Positions 1 through 12,825 of a stretch of 64,000 bases of DNA are shown here, one piece after another. The stretch is from Nephromyces sp. MM_2019 (lineage: Eukaryota; Apicomplexa; Aconoidasida; Nephromycida): positions 1 through 64,000 of the forward strand of contig JADHZB010001227.1 in assembly GCA_015657535.1 (NCBI GenBank), given 5' to 3'. Made by a program: the position numbers and the translations under genes. Below the pieces are notes generated by a model. It saw nothing but the letters and a program-made list of their open reading frames with translations, had not been told where the DNA came from and made no database searches. Every line of letters starts with the position of its first letter. The first letter of the stretch is position 1.

Positions 1-109
1 ATATATATATATATTTAAAAAGGAGAATAGAGTGCACTTATGTAGAATATGTATTGGGGTATTCTAGTAAAAAATATATGTAATCTTAAGAATCATGTTA
101 AAAAATGAC

Positions 110-1099
110 CTTTTGAAAGCCCATCCACCTTTAGTGATATTACTTGAAATTGTAGGATTTCTCATTAATCGAGCTTTCCAGAAAACGTCTTGTTTTAAGG
201 CATTGTTTGTGAATTTATTTACAAAGCTTGCCCTAGAATAAGTGGAAAACAAATTAAATTAGCAGATCATAACAAGCTTTGATAACAAGGAGGGATGAAA
301 TAGGTCCAAAAAAACTTCTTAAGAGTAATAGATGTCGTCCTTAAACATTAAAATGTAGTTGTATAAGCTTAATTCAGCGTAAAACATAAAAGCGGCTTGA
401 AATGTTTTATGTGAATGGGTTTTAACCTATGTTATGAGTTGAATATAAATATAATACAAATTATGTTGATAAATCACATATCTTACTTCTGGTAAGAGTA
501 GATGTCAAGAAACAATGAGAGCTTGATTAGTAAATCCAAAGGTAAATGGGTTATATAGTGGTAATCCTGAAGAGAATCCCTATATAAAAAAAAAATAAAA
601 TTCGATGCTTTTTGGTAAATTTGAAATGCAAATAAGAGTTAGAAATTATGGTAGAGGGAGTAAGCTAATGGATCATTAAAGGGTAGTGTTTGGTAAAGAT
701 ATTATAGTTAATTTTTTTAATTGAGTAATTACATACTCTAGGCCATCTTGATTCTCTGGCTCGTTTCCATCCTCAGAGTTATTATTAAGCAATAGCACCA
801 CTTTATCCTTTGTATCATCTTCATCATTTGAATCATTTTTCAAGAGCTCTAAAATATTTTGAAAGATTCAAAAGATACTGTGAATAATTAAGATAAAAAT
901 ACTGAACAAATCATTATTAAATAAACGGCGTTTTATTTTACTTGATAATATGAAAATTGCTAAATAGTAAATCATAATAATATGATATAAAAATATAAAT
1001 GGTAAATTGATTTTATGTAATCTTTGTTCTACCAGGTGAGCTCAGAGTGTCGGTTGAATCATCGAGTTTATAGTCTGGTTGATTGCTTTCCATATTCAT
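110..1099 (-). CDS. Acidic hypothetical protein, cut by the left edge
   Basis: Three exons on the minus strand can be chained with matching phases: 1033-1099, 737-848 and 110-232. The second is strongly acidic (about 37 residues rich in Asp, Glu and Asn) with a good GTATGT donor. The third ends at a possible donor (AG|GTCATT), so the gene should continue past base 1. The start chosen is the first ATG of the frame at 1099. No domain is recognised. Caution: around 1064-1166 another minus-strand frame is also open and could instead be the end of a different gene (it contains FHFGAIWYTFDSL and then stops), so the 5' part is uncertain. The model rests on phase consistency alone. Confidence 0.4.
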
Positions 1100-4000
1100 C
1101 AAAAAGTATAAGTGAGTCAAATGTATACCATATGGCTCCAAAATGAAATCGTGCGAATAAATTCCCGACCTAAAGTTGAAAATTGCTTCACAAATAAACC
1201 TTTCAATTGCGCTTGTTTACTCTTGTTTCATCGATAATTGGCACTATAGATTTCTTTCTTTTTAAGTAGCTAAAATTACTATAATTAAATATTCTTATGG
1301 GTTAAATACTTTTTCAGTGTTTTTAAATTTCTTTTTAAATTTAGCTATTTATTAATTTCAAAGTAGAGTGGTTAGTGATAGTTCATGAAATGTGTATTTA
1401 GATGATCAAGGGAATCATTCTAATGAAAATGGTTGCTTATATTTATGTTTTGAGAATAGCTAGGATTATGGAGTGTCTAGGAATAGTTATATTTTCGAAT
1501 GTTCTGCAGGATAATCAAGCTTCAAGATAATAGAAATGGTAGGAAAAATTTGTTTGTAAATTCGATCAGCACCAAAAGATATTTCGAAAAAATTCTCGAT
1601 GCGCAGCAAAAGAGTTATTGGAAAATTAATGTCATTGGTAAAGATTTAAAGAGTGGGAAATGTATTGGTTAGGGTGCTCTACTGAAATCATTCTGAGTCA
1701 GGTACATGGTTACGAGCCAAAATATTGTGTGAATTGTGTGGTGAATCAAGAGGTTTGTGTGAATTTATTTATGTAAATAATAAGGGTCCATTATCAGATT
1801 AAATTTTCATAAAATCTTGCAAATTTGATTGGTAAGGCTTGTGGAACTAAAGTTTACTATTGTGTTAGTTCATGGAGCATGTTCAATGCATGTATTAACC
1901 AAGGCTTTTAAATTCGAGGGATCATATGTTACTCAGGAAATATTTAGTTATGAGATCGTAGATAATGTTTGCTGAGGTTTGTGGAGGTATTTCGAAGCGT
2001 GTAAATTTGTGTTCAGCTGTTATAGATCTTTTCATGGGGTATTTAATTAATTTGGAGGTGGCTACCGAACAAGTGTGCAAGTTATATATTTAGGGGTTCT
2101 GAAGGTTTTGTATTAAAGGGTTTGTGTTTTACTAGGGTGTATATACACTACTGAAATATTAAATAAATTGTTGATGTAAAAATGTTCAGTCAATTGTGCA
2201 GTCAAATGTGGTAAATTAGATGTATTTGTGGATAAGCTTAACAGCTTGTGTGAGTAGTTGTGTTCATTAGTATGTTGATTATATTCAACTGTTGATGTGT
2301 GATAATTTGTTATAAAGGTGTAAGTATATGAGTGGTGTTATTACGTTATATATGGCTATATACTATCAATCAGAGTGTGAAGCTCTGCCTGTTGAGTAAT
2401 TTAAATATTTAAACAATCACTTATATGATAATATTAGGAGGATTTAAATAAGAAGGCACATTACCAGCAAAGTTTTGTGTGGATATGTGCAACAGGCTAC
2501 ATCAAAGTGGTATACAATGATGACCTATAGGTGTGCAATGTGCCTAATCAGTCAATTATTAAACTAGTTTTTATGTTAAAAACTCAAGTGACACAAAGGG
2601 TTTGGTTAGGCATAAAACTAAGTTTACAAAACATGATAGTTTTGCAACACTTTGTCTTGTATAATTAAACTTAGACCACTATTTAATCACCCATGTTGGT
2701 TAGGGTGCTTTTAATTTACTCACTGTGTGTGTGTTAAGGGTATTGAGAAAAAAATGCTACTTAAGGCAATTGAATCTAATTAGCTCAAAACAAATTGGTT
2801 GATAATTGAATTTTTCTTCTAAAATTGAAAACTAATTAAATTGATTGGTATTTAAAAAATATTCTTTTTGCTCATAAAGACATAAATAAACAAATAGATA
2901 TAGTTCCCGAATCAAAACATTGTGTGCTTAATAAGGTGTTGGTGTGTAATACTTATAATCAAGTTTAGCTTTAGGTGTTGAGTATGTTATTGTATACCAA
3001 AGTACTAATGTGTAGCATATGCATATAATCACAAGAATCTAAAACATACGAGGTATGTTTTTATTTTAGATACTTTATGAATTAATAACTAACTTGTAAA
3101 TATAATGTAGTTATTCCTACATATTAATTACTTTATATCATTTTTAGTGATCTTCAAATTATATTGCAAACATGAGCTCTTATGTTATAATTTTATTAAA
3201 GAGTATTTTTTTAAATTATTAAAAAATAAAAATTTGTCGCACTTTAATTATTGGAGCTAACTTATCAAAACAACACTTCATAATTTTCTTTTTCAAGCAT
3301 TCATGTTAAAAAAAAAGGTGACAAAAAGCACATTATAATCATAAAATAAATAGATTTTGTGTGGGGTATTTTTCTGTGCAAAATATAAAATCTCTAATTC
3401 GGTATAAACTGAAAAGAACCCAGCCTTGAAGCGAAGGTTCTCACAAAAAAAAAAACTTATCATAGATAGTTTTTTTTAGTTAAATTGTTCATTCATATTT
3501 TAACAAATAATTTAAGTTTCTTTCGCAATCATTATTCTTATTGGATTTTATTAATCAATAATTAAATCTTTACTGATTTTCTGAGCTCTTTTTGTTTTGT
3601 TGCTTAATTCAAGACAATTTTTTAAAGCCTTAGCACTGTGCACAAAATAAGTCTCTTGGTGATCATCTCTATAAAAATTATAAAATAAATGGGAGTTAAT
3701 TTGACTAAATCATTATTAAGCTAGACTAATTTTCATAACTCTCCTGCATTGAGTATCAACTAGGATTTAATTTAAATCAGAATCTCCCATACAATTAAAG
3801 CCCTCTTGTTATTTATAAGCGAGCCGAAGGCAATCATATAAACTTTAAATAATATTCCTATGTCGTCTTAATAAAATTTAAACATGTCGACTGCAATATC
3901 CTAAAATTAAATCCTGAACAATTCAATTAACCAATCTGCCATCAGTAACCATTCTTAATAATAATCAAGCCAAGTATTTATATATTCACCTTGATATTGG

Positions 4001-4473
4001 GTAATAATTGAGTTATTTTGATGATTAACTAATTAGATAATCCTCCATTGCACCTGCATTACAACTTAGCAAATTCAATTAATTTATAAAAACTACACTT
4101 CTAAATAAAACATTTTCATATATATAAAACTAGAGAAATCGATCTTTGAAAAATTATACAAATATTAAGGCTTTAAGAAAAAATTTAAGGCTATATTAAA
4201 TACCTAACATAGCTCATTTAAGTAGTTTTCATATTTTCGTAATGTAAAGATTTAATTTTAGTAAAAATAAGCTACTTCATAATGTAAAACCCAAGAATTA
4301 GTTCAAAATCTTGGAGCAAGTTGCTGAGGTTAATATTCATTCGCAATTTTAAAACAATTAAAATTCAAAATTAAGATAATCAATTAAGCTTTATCAATTG
4401 CTCAATAGTGTAATGCAAGAGTACAAATTAATTTTGATATGCTATACAATGTGCTATGAATGATAGTAAAAAT
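1100..4473. other. Intergenic, no supported gene
   Basis: About 3.4 kb without a convincing exon chain. Roughly 1380-2960 is rich in G and T on the plus strand (many TGTGTG runs), while 3450-4470 has more C than G on the same strand. Frames are broken by stops throughout. A short minus-strand segment near 1210-1250 could be an exon, but nothing links it safely to a gene. Confidence 0.5.
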
Positions 4474-6265
4474 CTACAAGTTAGCCAATGTTTCTTGAAT
4501 CAATAGCTGTATAGGATACCCTGATACTATTTTCACATCTTTTGAAACTCTCTGAGAAGTCTCAGTTGCTTGTAATTCTCTATAATTCCCATCCTCATGC
4601 ATAGAGGTTCCTAAGCCACTTGAGTTAATATACTTGTAGAACTTCAGCATAGTGTCTGTTGATAACGGAAATGGTTCAGCAGCAACATACCAAACAACGT
4701 TTTCAGCGCAGGGGGGTACTGTGTCAGACCCAGAGTATGTATAAAACTTCAAACTTCCCAATTGTAACATCAGAAATAACGAAGGGAGATTCATAGGGTG
4801 GGAAAGGCTGATTTGTCCTTGAAAGTCTGAATATAAATATGTTTATACATATATGTTTCGAATTGTTTATGGACAAAATTCTAAAATTACAATGATGTTC
4901 TAATCATTTAAGGATCTAATAGATTTTAAATGTCTGCCTATAATAGCAAAGCTAGAAAAATAATAAAAGAAATGGAAATTTATAGGGCATTTAAATTATA
5001 TTTTAATAAAATTTAATTATAAAGCTATACAATGTGGAACAGAATTAGCTACTATTTATCTTTAAACTAACAACAAGCATAATAATCGAATAAAACTCTA
5101 TTAAATTTTGCTTTAGTATAATTAAATTAAAAAATTGTAGAGTAACTCAAAACTTACAATGATCATCAGCTGTGACTGTGTCATGTGTATTTAAAATTGA
5201 AGATATGAATTTTTCGGATGGTAAATCTTCGACATCCTTTTTCGTAGAGTTTGAGAGCTCACCACTCATAAAAGTTAAGCTAATAACTCTCCAGCTACCA
5301 TCTGATGAACTTTCTTGAAAGGATTCGCTACCTTCACTATATTCATTTTCTAGTACATCTTGTATATAATTGCTCAGGAATTGTTCCGGGCTTTTATCTT
5401 CCTTTGAAATTGGGATTTGCTGCTTTGAATAATGCCAAATCTGCATTTCAAGTTCTCTTCGATTTCCAGAGCCTTGAAAAGTGTGTTCGCTAGGTGTATG
5501 AAATGTAACTTTGCTGGCATAATATATATGATGTGTGTCAGTAGGTATCAATAACCCAAAAGGTAAGTTTTCAACAGGCTCCATCTCCATTGACTTGTAG
5601 TCTTTATATAAATTTATGGCCCCATGAAAATCGGAGAAATGATAGAAAAAATCATTAGTTTTCCAAGTCTTGATATTTTTATACCTCCTAGAGTTTTCTT
5701 TTGGGTTTTTCATAGCATCAACATAAGTCTGCACTAAATCAGAATGCTTTGCAATTTCTAGTCCCTCTACATTTAAATCTATAGGCGACTGTTGGAGACC
5801 AGTTGAGCATTCCCCAAAATTCCAATCGGCACCTTTGTTTTTGTAGTTCCAATCCATGTTATTAATAACCTCATAACTGGCTTCCATACTTGGATTTATT
5901 GGTTGGCTTTTATTGGGTTGCATAGGCTCAAATACATCTGAGTTTATCTCTTCGCCCATTTCTTGATCATTTGAATCTTGGGATTCTGATTCTGGCTCGT
6001 TTTGGTTTTCAAGTGAACTGCTTGAGCCATCTAACTCCAGATGGCTTATTCCATCAGTTAACAGTGATCTAGTTTGACCTACTATTTCACTCCCAACAAT
6101 CTCAAAATTATTCAATGTATAAGGTCTCAGGGTGGAATTTTTTTCTGATTTTTGTCTTACACATTTCGTGCCAATTATAAAAGCACAAAAAAATACTACA
6201 TATGTTAGAAATAGACTGCTTCGATCGAAATTTCTAAATGTGGATGCCTTAATTTTCTCTAACAT
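4474..6265 (-). CDS. Carbonic-anhydrase-related protein (alpha/eta type), probably catalytically dead
   Basis: Two exons: 5158-6265 and 4474-4826, joined in phase 1, giving 486 aa. The ATG at 6265 is followed by a basic stretch and a hydrophobic segment (LFLTYVVFFCAFIIG, about residues 18-32) that would act as signal peptide or anchor. An acidic Ser/Asn/Glu-rich spacer follows to about residue 135, then a carbonic anhydrase fold from WNYKNK (about 139) to about 450. Family landmarks seen are QSPIDL, FHTPSEHT, and GSDTVPPC in exon 2, which keeps Thr199. The zinc site is degraded: where the family has FHxH the protein reads VTFH, so His94 is Thr (about 254) and only His96 remains (about 256). 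Where His119 is expected I read Gln (about 275, in LEMQIWHY). Plasmodium eta-class enzymes use two His and one Gln, so the Gln fits, but one His is still missing. The Toxoplasma rhoptry protein CA_RP is a known related protein. I see no C-terminal GPI-type tail. Confidence 0.85.
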
Positions 6266-7488
6266 TATGTAGTGTTTGATAACAAATTGGTTAGCACTTT
6301 TCAATTATATTTTCAAACAAATTTTTATACTTATGTCATAAGCTTTATGGGCCAGTCTATGAAGGCAGAATGAGCTTTAAATCGTAAATTTGCTTTTTAG
6401 ACACACAATTACTCGGATTGATATTGTTAATAGTTGAATTATCTTCGATCCAAATTTTAAAATAAAGAAAGATGATCATCTGACCACTATTGAGAAAATT
6501 ATCTATTTTCTCAGTAAATTTCTATAAATAAACCTATTCAAAATTCAAATACATCACTGTCTGAATTTTTTGAATTTGGATTATTTTAATTGAAATATAA
6601 TGATAGCCGATAGCTGAATTTTAAATAAATGGAATTCTCAATTCAAACAGTGAAAATATTTTGAATGACATGAGCTAAGCATTTATTTGAATTTAATAGT
6701 GAATTGATAAAATTTCCTGGCAAAATTATCCTTAAATTTTACTAGATGAAAATTTTTAAATTAGAGTTTTCATTTTTGTAAGAAATAAATTAACTATCGG
6801 AAATAGAATTATGCAAGAAATATATGAAAGCTGTATAGTATGTATCAATCTTGGACTAATTTCTTGAAAAAGATAAAAGAAAGTTTGCAAAAGCATCATA
6901 GGTTTAGTTCTAGCTAGACGTTTCAAAGCTGTTCTAAAATGAATTAGGCCATTTGCATAATAAAATTAGCAGAAATTTGATATAAAACTATAACCCAGTC
7001 AAATTATAACCCAATCAGCTCTGTGAAATTTGGTTATCGACGTATTGTAAGTCTTAAAATCTCCATTGAAAATTGTATTTTTTTTAGGTAATAATTTGCT
7101 TCAATTTAAGCCAATTTGAATTTTTTTCCTTGTGCTATATAAATTGAGTTTAAAGATAAGCATTCTACCAAAATAAGTTTTCAGTATATGTATAGGATTC
7201 ATCAGGTTAGAAAAAACAGTCTAACACTTAATACCCTTATTAAATTATATAAAATCCATTCAATTTTAACAGCTAGAACATAAATAGCATAATAATAAAA
7301 ATTATAACTAAATGTTATCTCTGAATTAGAAAAAAACATTGATAATAATGATTATGTTAAAAGCAAGTTACTTGAATGAAGCTTATTGAACTCGAACTTG
7401 AGAGCTTATGAGAAATTTATCCACCCTCTGTTGAAGAGCTGCATTGAGTTCGAAGAATAACGACTTTCATAAATTGAAATGTACCTCA
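6266..7488. other. Divergent intergenic region
   Basis: About 1.2 kb between the minus-strand carbonic-anhydrase-related gene and the plus-strand PPR gene. It must hold both promoters. AT-rich, no coding frame or recognisable element seen. Confidence 0.5.
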
Positions 7489-8990
7489 ATGCAACGACTA
7501 GAGTTGATTTCAGGTAGCTATCTCAAGAGAATAATCTGTGAGAACTACAGAGCCCCTTGCTATTTGGACTCGACCTACTTTAAATTTCAACTTTTTCATA
7601 CAAACAACAACCAGAGGAGAACTAGGCCCTCCGACATCCGGGTCCGTACGAAATACAACTTGAAGCCAAGCAATTCGACTCCATTTGGGAAGTATATTCA
7701 GCGGCTTACTAAGCTCTATCAGAATGACCCTTCCCCGAAGAACTCAACTATCCAATCTGCTACAGAAAAGAAATATTCGGAGAACCCAGGGACTTCAAAC
7801 TTAAAGCTAGAATCTATTAAAAATAGTACCAGAAATTTTTCCCAACCTTTTCAGATTGAAGAGTCAAGATATCAAATCCAGGTGATCGGGGCTAATAAAG
7901 GCCAAATTATAGATTACGATGAAAAATTAAAAAATTCACCTGCAAACTCTTCAATAATTACCCTACAAAACGATTCTATTGATCTCATATCCTTAGAAAA
8001 GTTGTTGGAACAAACTAAAGCCAAAAACTTGATCCATAAGAAATTGTGGTTATGCTTGAAAAGAAGGCAGTGGGACCAATGGGATAACACCATTGAACAA
8101 TTGAGGTAATTCTCGATGGATAAACAATTTGTTGAAAACAATATAACTTCTTTTATCAACCCTAATTAGCTGAGTCTAACCCTTACCCAACGTATATCGA
8201 GTTTTTTTATAGCTAGTTTGTATATATTGTAGATTGGAATGATTGCCAATTTGTATTTTCTAAATTGTTTGTTCTCTAATGAAATCTTTTACAGGGCCTC
8301 TCAATTAATTTATGACGAAGTTAGCTATACCCTTCTTTTGCATGGTTATATAATCTCTCCCAAGCACAACACAGAAGAGGTACAAAACACCTAAGAAACA
8401 TAAATTCATTTTGCTTTTATCAATATCAGGAAATTTATTCAATTAATACTCGATATGATAGGCTCTAGAGATCCTTAATGAGATGAGGCAGGCAAAAATT
8501 CACCCATCTTTGATACATTTGAATGAGGCAAGCAATTACAAACAATAATAATACATGAACTTTCAAAACTATAAGTTTCTTTCAATTATTTTTATCCCAT
8601 AATACAGTGAAGTGTAGTTTTCATTCCACAAAAAAATAATTCTTTCCTCTCAATTTGTATATTTCATTCCTATCTTTATATGTAGCTAAATCCTTAACTC
8701 ATATCTACATTTTAAATTTTACCCCCTTCCAAAGACCCTTATAAACTTCTATACATCTCTCAATGATTTTAATGTCATTCCAAATGACAAAAAATGGCGC
8801 TCTATTCTCCGCTCTAGCTGGCTTATTGCAGCCCTAGTCAAAAGACGTCGTGAAAAAGCTATCTCGTATCAAATAGCAATATTACGCCAAAAGGTTTGAT
8901 TTGAAATTGGAAATGTATTTTGCGACTCAACTTATATATTCTTTTTTCGTTCAGATTGCTGAGAGCCCAAGTGTCATTGAAGCATCATGA
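7489..8990 (+). CDS. Small PPR-repeat protein, probably mitochondrial
   Basis: Five exons in consistent phase: 7489-8105, 8295-8379, 8462-8527, 8735-8893 and 8955-8990, giving 320 aa. Exons 2-3 encode a clear pentatricopeptide repeat: DEVSYTLLLHGY, then an EEALEILNEMRQAKIHPS helix pair. Exon 4 starts a second, looser repeat (TLINFYTSLNDFNVIPNDKKW) and ends in an Arg/Lys-rich tail (VKRRREKAI). PPR proteins bind organellar RNA, and alveolate ones of this size are often mitoribosome-associated or organelle RNA factors. The basic, serine-containing N-terminus could be an import signal, but this is inference. The start is the first ATG in an open frame; an earlier in-frame ATG at 7408 is followed by a stop. 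The third intron begins with GC, not GT (GAG|GCAAGC), which fits the stricter GC-AG donor consensus. Confidence 0.75.
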
Positions 8991-9736
8991 ATAAAATATA
9001 ATGAAACTGTCTTTGATAAGTAGCTCCAATTGACCAAGTTTTAAAGTTGTAAAACTCTAGTTTTGGGTGGGACAAGGATTTTAAATGTTACTTTTGTCAA
9101 AATTATAAGCTAATATTTTCATTTCAAGCTCTTAGACATAGCCTTATGAAGTCTTTTGTATAAACTATAACATTTATTATTAAATTTCATCCATTCTAGG
9201 CCTATAATGAGTTAAACACTCACTGATCGAATTTTATCCTAGTTATCTTAAGCTCATTATCCTATTTTTAATTTATTTTAAAATATTCCAGCAGTTAGAT
9301 ATCTGGAAATTAAATCCCATATACTTAATCTTTTGAATGTATATAAAATTTTATTGGGAAGCTTGAAAAATATACTCCAGTTAACCTTGAAATGTAAATC
9401 AATTTGCTTGATAAGATCATATAAAAGTACTCGGTAAAGGATACTTTTTCCTCTTTTTACTTAAATATCTTAGACTAAAAATTAATCGATTAGATTATCC
9501 TTAATAACTTTAGAAATCTCGTCAAAAGTTCAAACATTTATCAAATAATGTAAAATAGTGCCAGTGTTGAGTTTTGATTAGATTTTTTTAGTTCTTGACA
9601 CCTAAATGAAAACTTTCGAATAAGCTAAAGTCATTAGGAAAAATGATAATAAACAAAACTCATTATTAGAAACAATTTTCTCCCATTGCCTGCATAAGTA
9701 TCTAACTTGATTTGCTTGCTTTTTCATCGCCCAATT
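8991..9736 (+). other. Intergenic spacer
   Basis: About 750 bases between two co-directional genes. AT-rich with several T runs, no coding frame or structured element seen. Confidence 0.5.
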
Positions 9737-11301
9737 ATGTATGACTTTAGTAGAGCTACCATAGATTTGAAAATCCTTAACCCAGAAGATCAAAAGGATA
9801 AAAGATGTTTAATAGAGAAACTGATTGATGAAGATCAAGTACGTTATATAATGAATTAGATGGCTTTCAAAGTTTTTGAATTAAAATCTAGTCTATAACT
9901 AAGATTTTCTAGGCAAATTTTCTATATAATTATAAATCCTAAATATATATAGAAAGAAATTGCACAACCTTTACTGCTTGGGTTTAAATTTGTGAAGCTA
10001 TTAAACGGATTGTGTAGACTTTATAACATGCTTTTGCAATTTAACACATTGGTTTTAGCTAACTATTCTTATTAAGATACAAAGTAACTAGAATTATTCT
10101 TCCTTTGAAGAATGATAAAACGACTTGTACAGCTCACAACCATTGTGATATCATAAATTTCAACTTTAAACGCTAATTACATAACTTAACTTTAGATAGC
10201 TAATTTTGATAACTTCAAATTTTTTCCTATAATTTCTGTACAGTTGGTCTTTTGGGAGGATTATATTGAACAACAATATTCCATAGATTATGAGCACTAT
10301 TACAAAAAAAAGTTTACTCCACCCCGCTCCGATTGGGGTGGTCAAAGATATTACTTTGGGAAAAAACTGCACCCATACAGCCTTAAGAACAATGCATTAG
10401 ATGACCATGATCACCATCATAAAGAGAATTTAAAAGGTAGTTTATTGACCACAAACTCATTATATATCAATTATTACTCAACAAGTCATTAAATTAACCT
10501 TAACATTCATTTCTATTTAAAATACTTATCCAAGATAAATGAATAGCTCCAGAAAGACAATTTAAGGTTTAAGTTCATAGCTGCTTTTATTTTATAGAGA
10601 CTATCATTAATGAAAACGAGTTAAATATAGTAAGTGAAGATAATCTTATAAATAAGACCTCAAGAAAGACTCAGGAATTACCAAATATATTCAAAGCAAA
10701 GAAAGAGCTAAAAAAGTAGGAGATGCTTGATGTTTTTTGATTATTAAATTTAATAAACCTTTGCAATGCTGTCAAAATAATATTTAGAAAAAACCGCCCT
10801 AAAGATTGTATTGTAACACCAGAGCGTATTTACTCGTATGCAAAAATGATTGAAGATCTGACACGTTTTCCAATGATTCATATGGTAATTTTATATTGTG
10901 ACTGCATGATATGAAAATCAAACTAATTATAAAATTGTGGAGTAGGTGTAATTCTCTGAATAAGTTTTGACTGTAATTTTTATAATCGATCAGTAAATAT
11001 GCTTCTTTAACTCAAGTAAAGAACTCAAATGAAGTTCTAATTTATGTTTGTAATACAAAAGGGTATGCAAAATGAGCTAGAGAGTGGTTGGAAACATTTA
11101 CCAAAGACTGAGAAGCAAGAGCTAAGTATACCTAAAAAGAAAGATCCATATTCTATTTCTAAAGAAGATCTTCGAAGAGTTGGAGAAAAGTATGCTAAGA
11201 AAGATGAAACACGACCGAGTGTCAAAGTTGAAAAAGTGAGGGGTCAAGAAAGAAAAAGAGAAGGTCCAAAACGAATTTCTGGTGGTCGATACGAGGTTTA
11301 A
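9737..11301 (+). CDS. Conserved-looking protein of unknown function, five exons
   Basis: Exons 9737-9838, 10244-10436, 10598-10715, 10788-10884 and 11062-11301 join in phases 0, 1, 2 and 0 to give 249 aa. I do not recognise the family. Exon 2 is rich in Tyr, Trp and basic residues (DWGGQRYYFGKKLHPYS) followed by a short Asp/His cluster (DDHDHHH). Exon 4 contains IYSYAKMIEDLTRFPM. The C-terminal 80 residues are highly charged and Lys/Arg/Glu-rich and end in RISGGRYEV. No signal peptide or membrane segment is visible. The short ATG exon has a good GTACGT donor. The gene ends only 133 bases from the end of NUDC, which faces it. Confidence 0.65.
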
Positions 11302-11434
11302 AGCTTTGGTATTCATATCTAGTTATGGGTTTTTTGGGGAATTCTTTAGAATTAACTTTTTGAACATTGGTTAATTTGTAAAATTGTTTAAAATTTGATA
11401 AAAAAAAATATAGTAGCAGAAATTATATTCTAAT

Positions 11435-12825
11435 TTAAAAGTTATTAGATCCCCCCCAATTAATTTTGGCATTGGAAAAATCTAATTCAGGATGTTGTGT
11501 TTTGAATTTTTCCAATATATCTGCTTGACTTTGTTGGTCAGACGTAGGGAGTCCTGCTGCTTTTTGTCTCTGATCATACATCATTTTTTCTACCGTAGAG
11601 CGAGTTTCCCCATCAAGTTCCGAGAGCTTCGAGTTCTGATTTATTATAAAATTATGATTCCAATAGATTTATGAACATTAATTGTTTGTGTCGTGATGCT
11701 ATATAATTTGAAAGCTTGTACATAAACCGAGCAAATGTAAAGTATAATATTTTATAGTGGTGCATTTGTCAAATAAAAATTAAGCAAAATTATACAATTT
11801 AGTTGTCTTTAAATTTTAATTAGGTTGTCACATAATTAGTGTATAATATATGTTTAAAGAGCTTGTGCTCTTACCTCAGGTACAATTTTTTTTGTGTCAA
11901 TTTTTGGGTGTCCTACTATCACAGAGTCCCACCATTTCATTGTGTCAGACTTTTCAATAGTGATTTGAACTACTTTATTATCAACAAGAGTCCAAAAGCT
12001 GTCATTAGACTTAATCTTATCTGTGAAATCCCCATCTGTAAGTTAATATAGTTTTATAGTGAGAAGAATTTTTTAGTAAATAAGTAATCAGGAAAATCTT
12101 ATTATAAGAGAGGATTTAGGATGACTTTTCTTTGAATTCCAAGTGTTGTTATCACTTATAAGTTCTTGGGAAATGTCAGTGAGGTTTCTTATAGTTGGAG
12201 ATAAATGTAATTTCCAAAAAGAAAAAAAGATTTTACCTATTATAGGGGGTTGATTTTTTAATCCAACTTTAAGTTTATACGTGGTGATGCTAATGTCACA
12301 TTGCCTTGAGCTCGTTTTAGCAGGGACGGGTATAGAAATCTCCAATGTGCTAAGTGTTTGTGTCCAAGTATAACCTGGTCCGCTACCACCATTGCCTTGC
12401 ATGGGAACAGATTCATCGTCGGAATTGTTTGCCTTAGAATTCTCTTTAGATTGTGCTTCCTCAAATTTGGTTAGATCATCCGTAACATCTTCAAAATCAG
12501 GGACGACTCCACGTGGTTGACTGAGAAACTTTTCGTGGTTCTGCTGTTTTTCTTTCTCTAGCTTATTCCTTCTCTCCTGTTCGAATTGTTTATTCTTCTT
12601 TTTCTGGTTTTCTAACTTCATTGGAGCTTGATCTTGGTACTTTTTCACAAACTTTTTGATGATCTGATTGCCATTTATAGAGTCGGGGGCGGTGAAGAAA
12701 TCTGTTTTGCGGAATAAGAATCCAAAAAACGCATCAAAAAGAGGCTCTACCCCCTGTCCTTCGAATTGTCGTGCTATTCTGAGAAATAAATCATCAGAAA
12801 TGGATTCACGCTCGCTTCCTTCCAT
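11435..12825 (-). CDS. NUDC: NudC, CS-domain co-chaperone
   Basis: Three exons: 12237-12825, 11875-12035 and 11435-11635, giving 316 aa, close to animal NUDC length (about 330). The N-terminus ([22 protein letters not shown] region, residues 1-65) matches the NUDC N-terminal domain, followed by a Lys/Glu coiled-coil stretch (about 70-100) and an acidic linker. The CS/p23-like domain begins at [17 protein letters not shown] (about residue 152) and continues across exon 2 ([33 protein letters not shown]). The C-terminus [28 protein letters not shown] and [10 protein letters not shown] is characteristic. NudC proteins are HSP90 co-chaperones linked to dynein and LIS1 stability and to mitosis. 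The junctions fall where conserved sequence is continuous, which supports the splice model. Confidence 0.95.

Noticed and set aside
1055..1250. Alternative minus-strand exon pair ending FHFGAIWYTFDSL and a stop
   Set aside because: It is phase-consistent but has no upstream exons and competes with a model that links to two further exons; kept only as a caution.
5305..5493. Plus-strand open frame inside the carbonic-anhydrase-related gene
   Set aside because: It lies antisense to a clearly conserved exon and has no features of its own.
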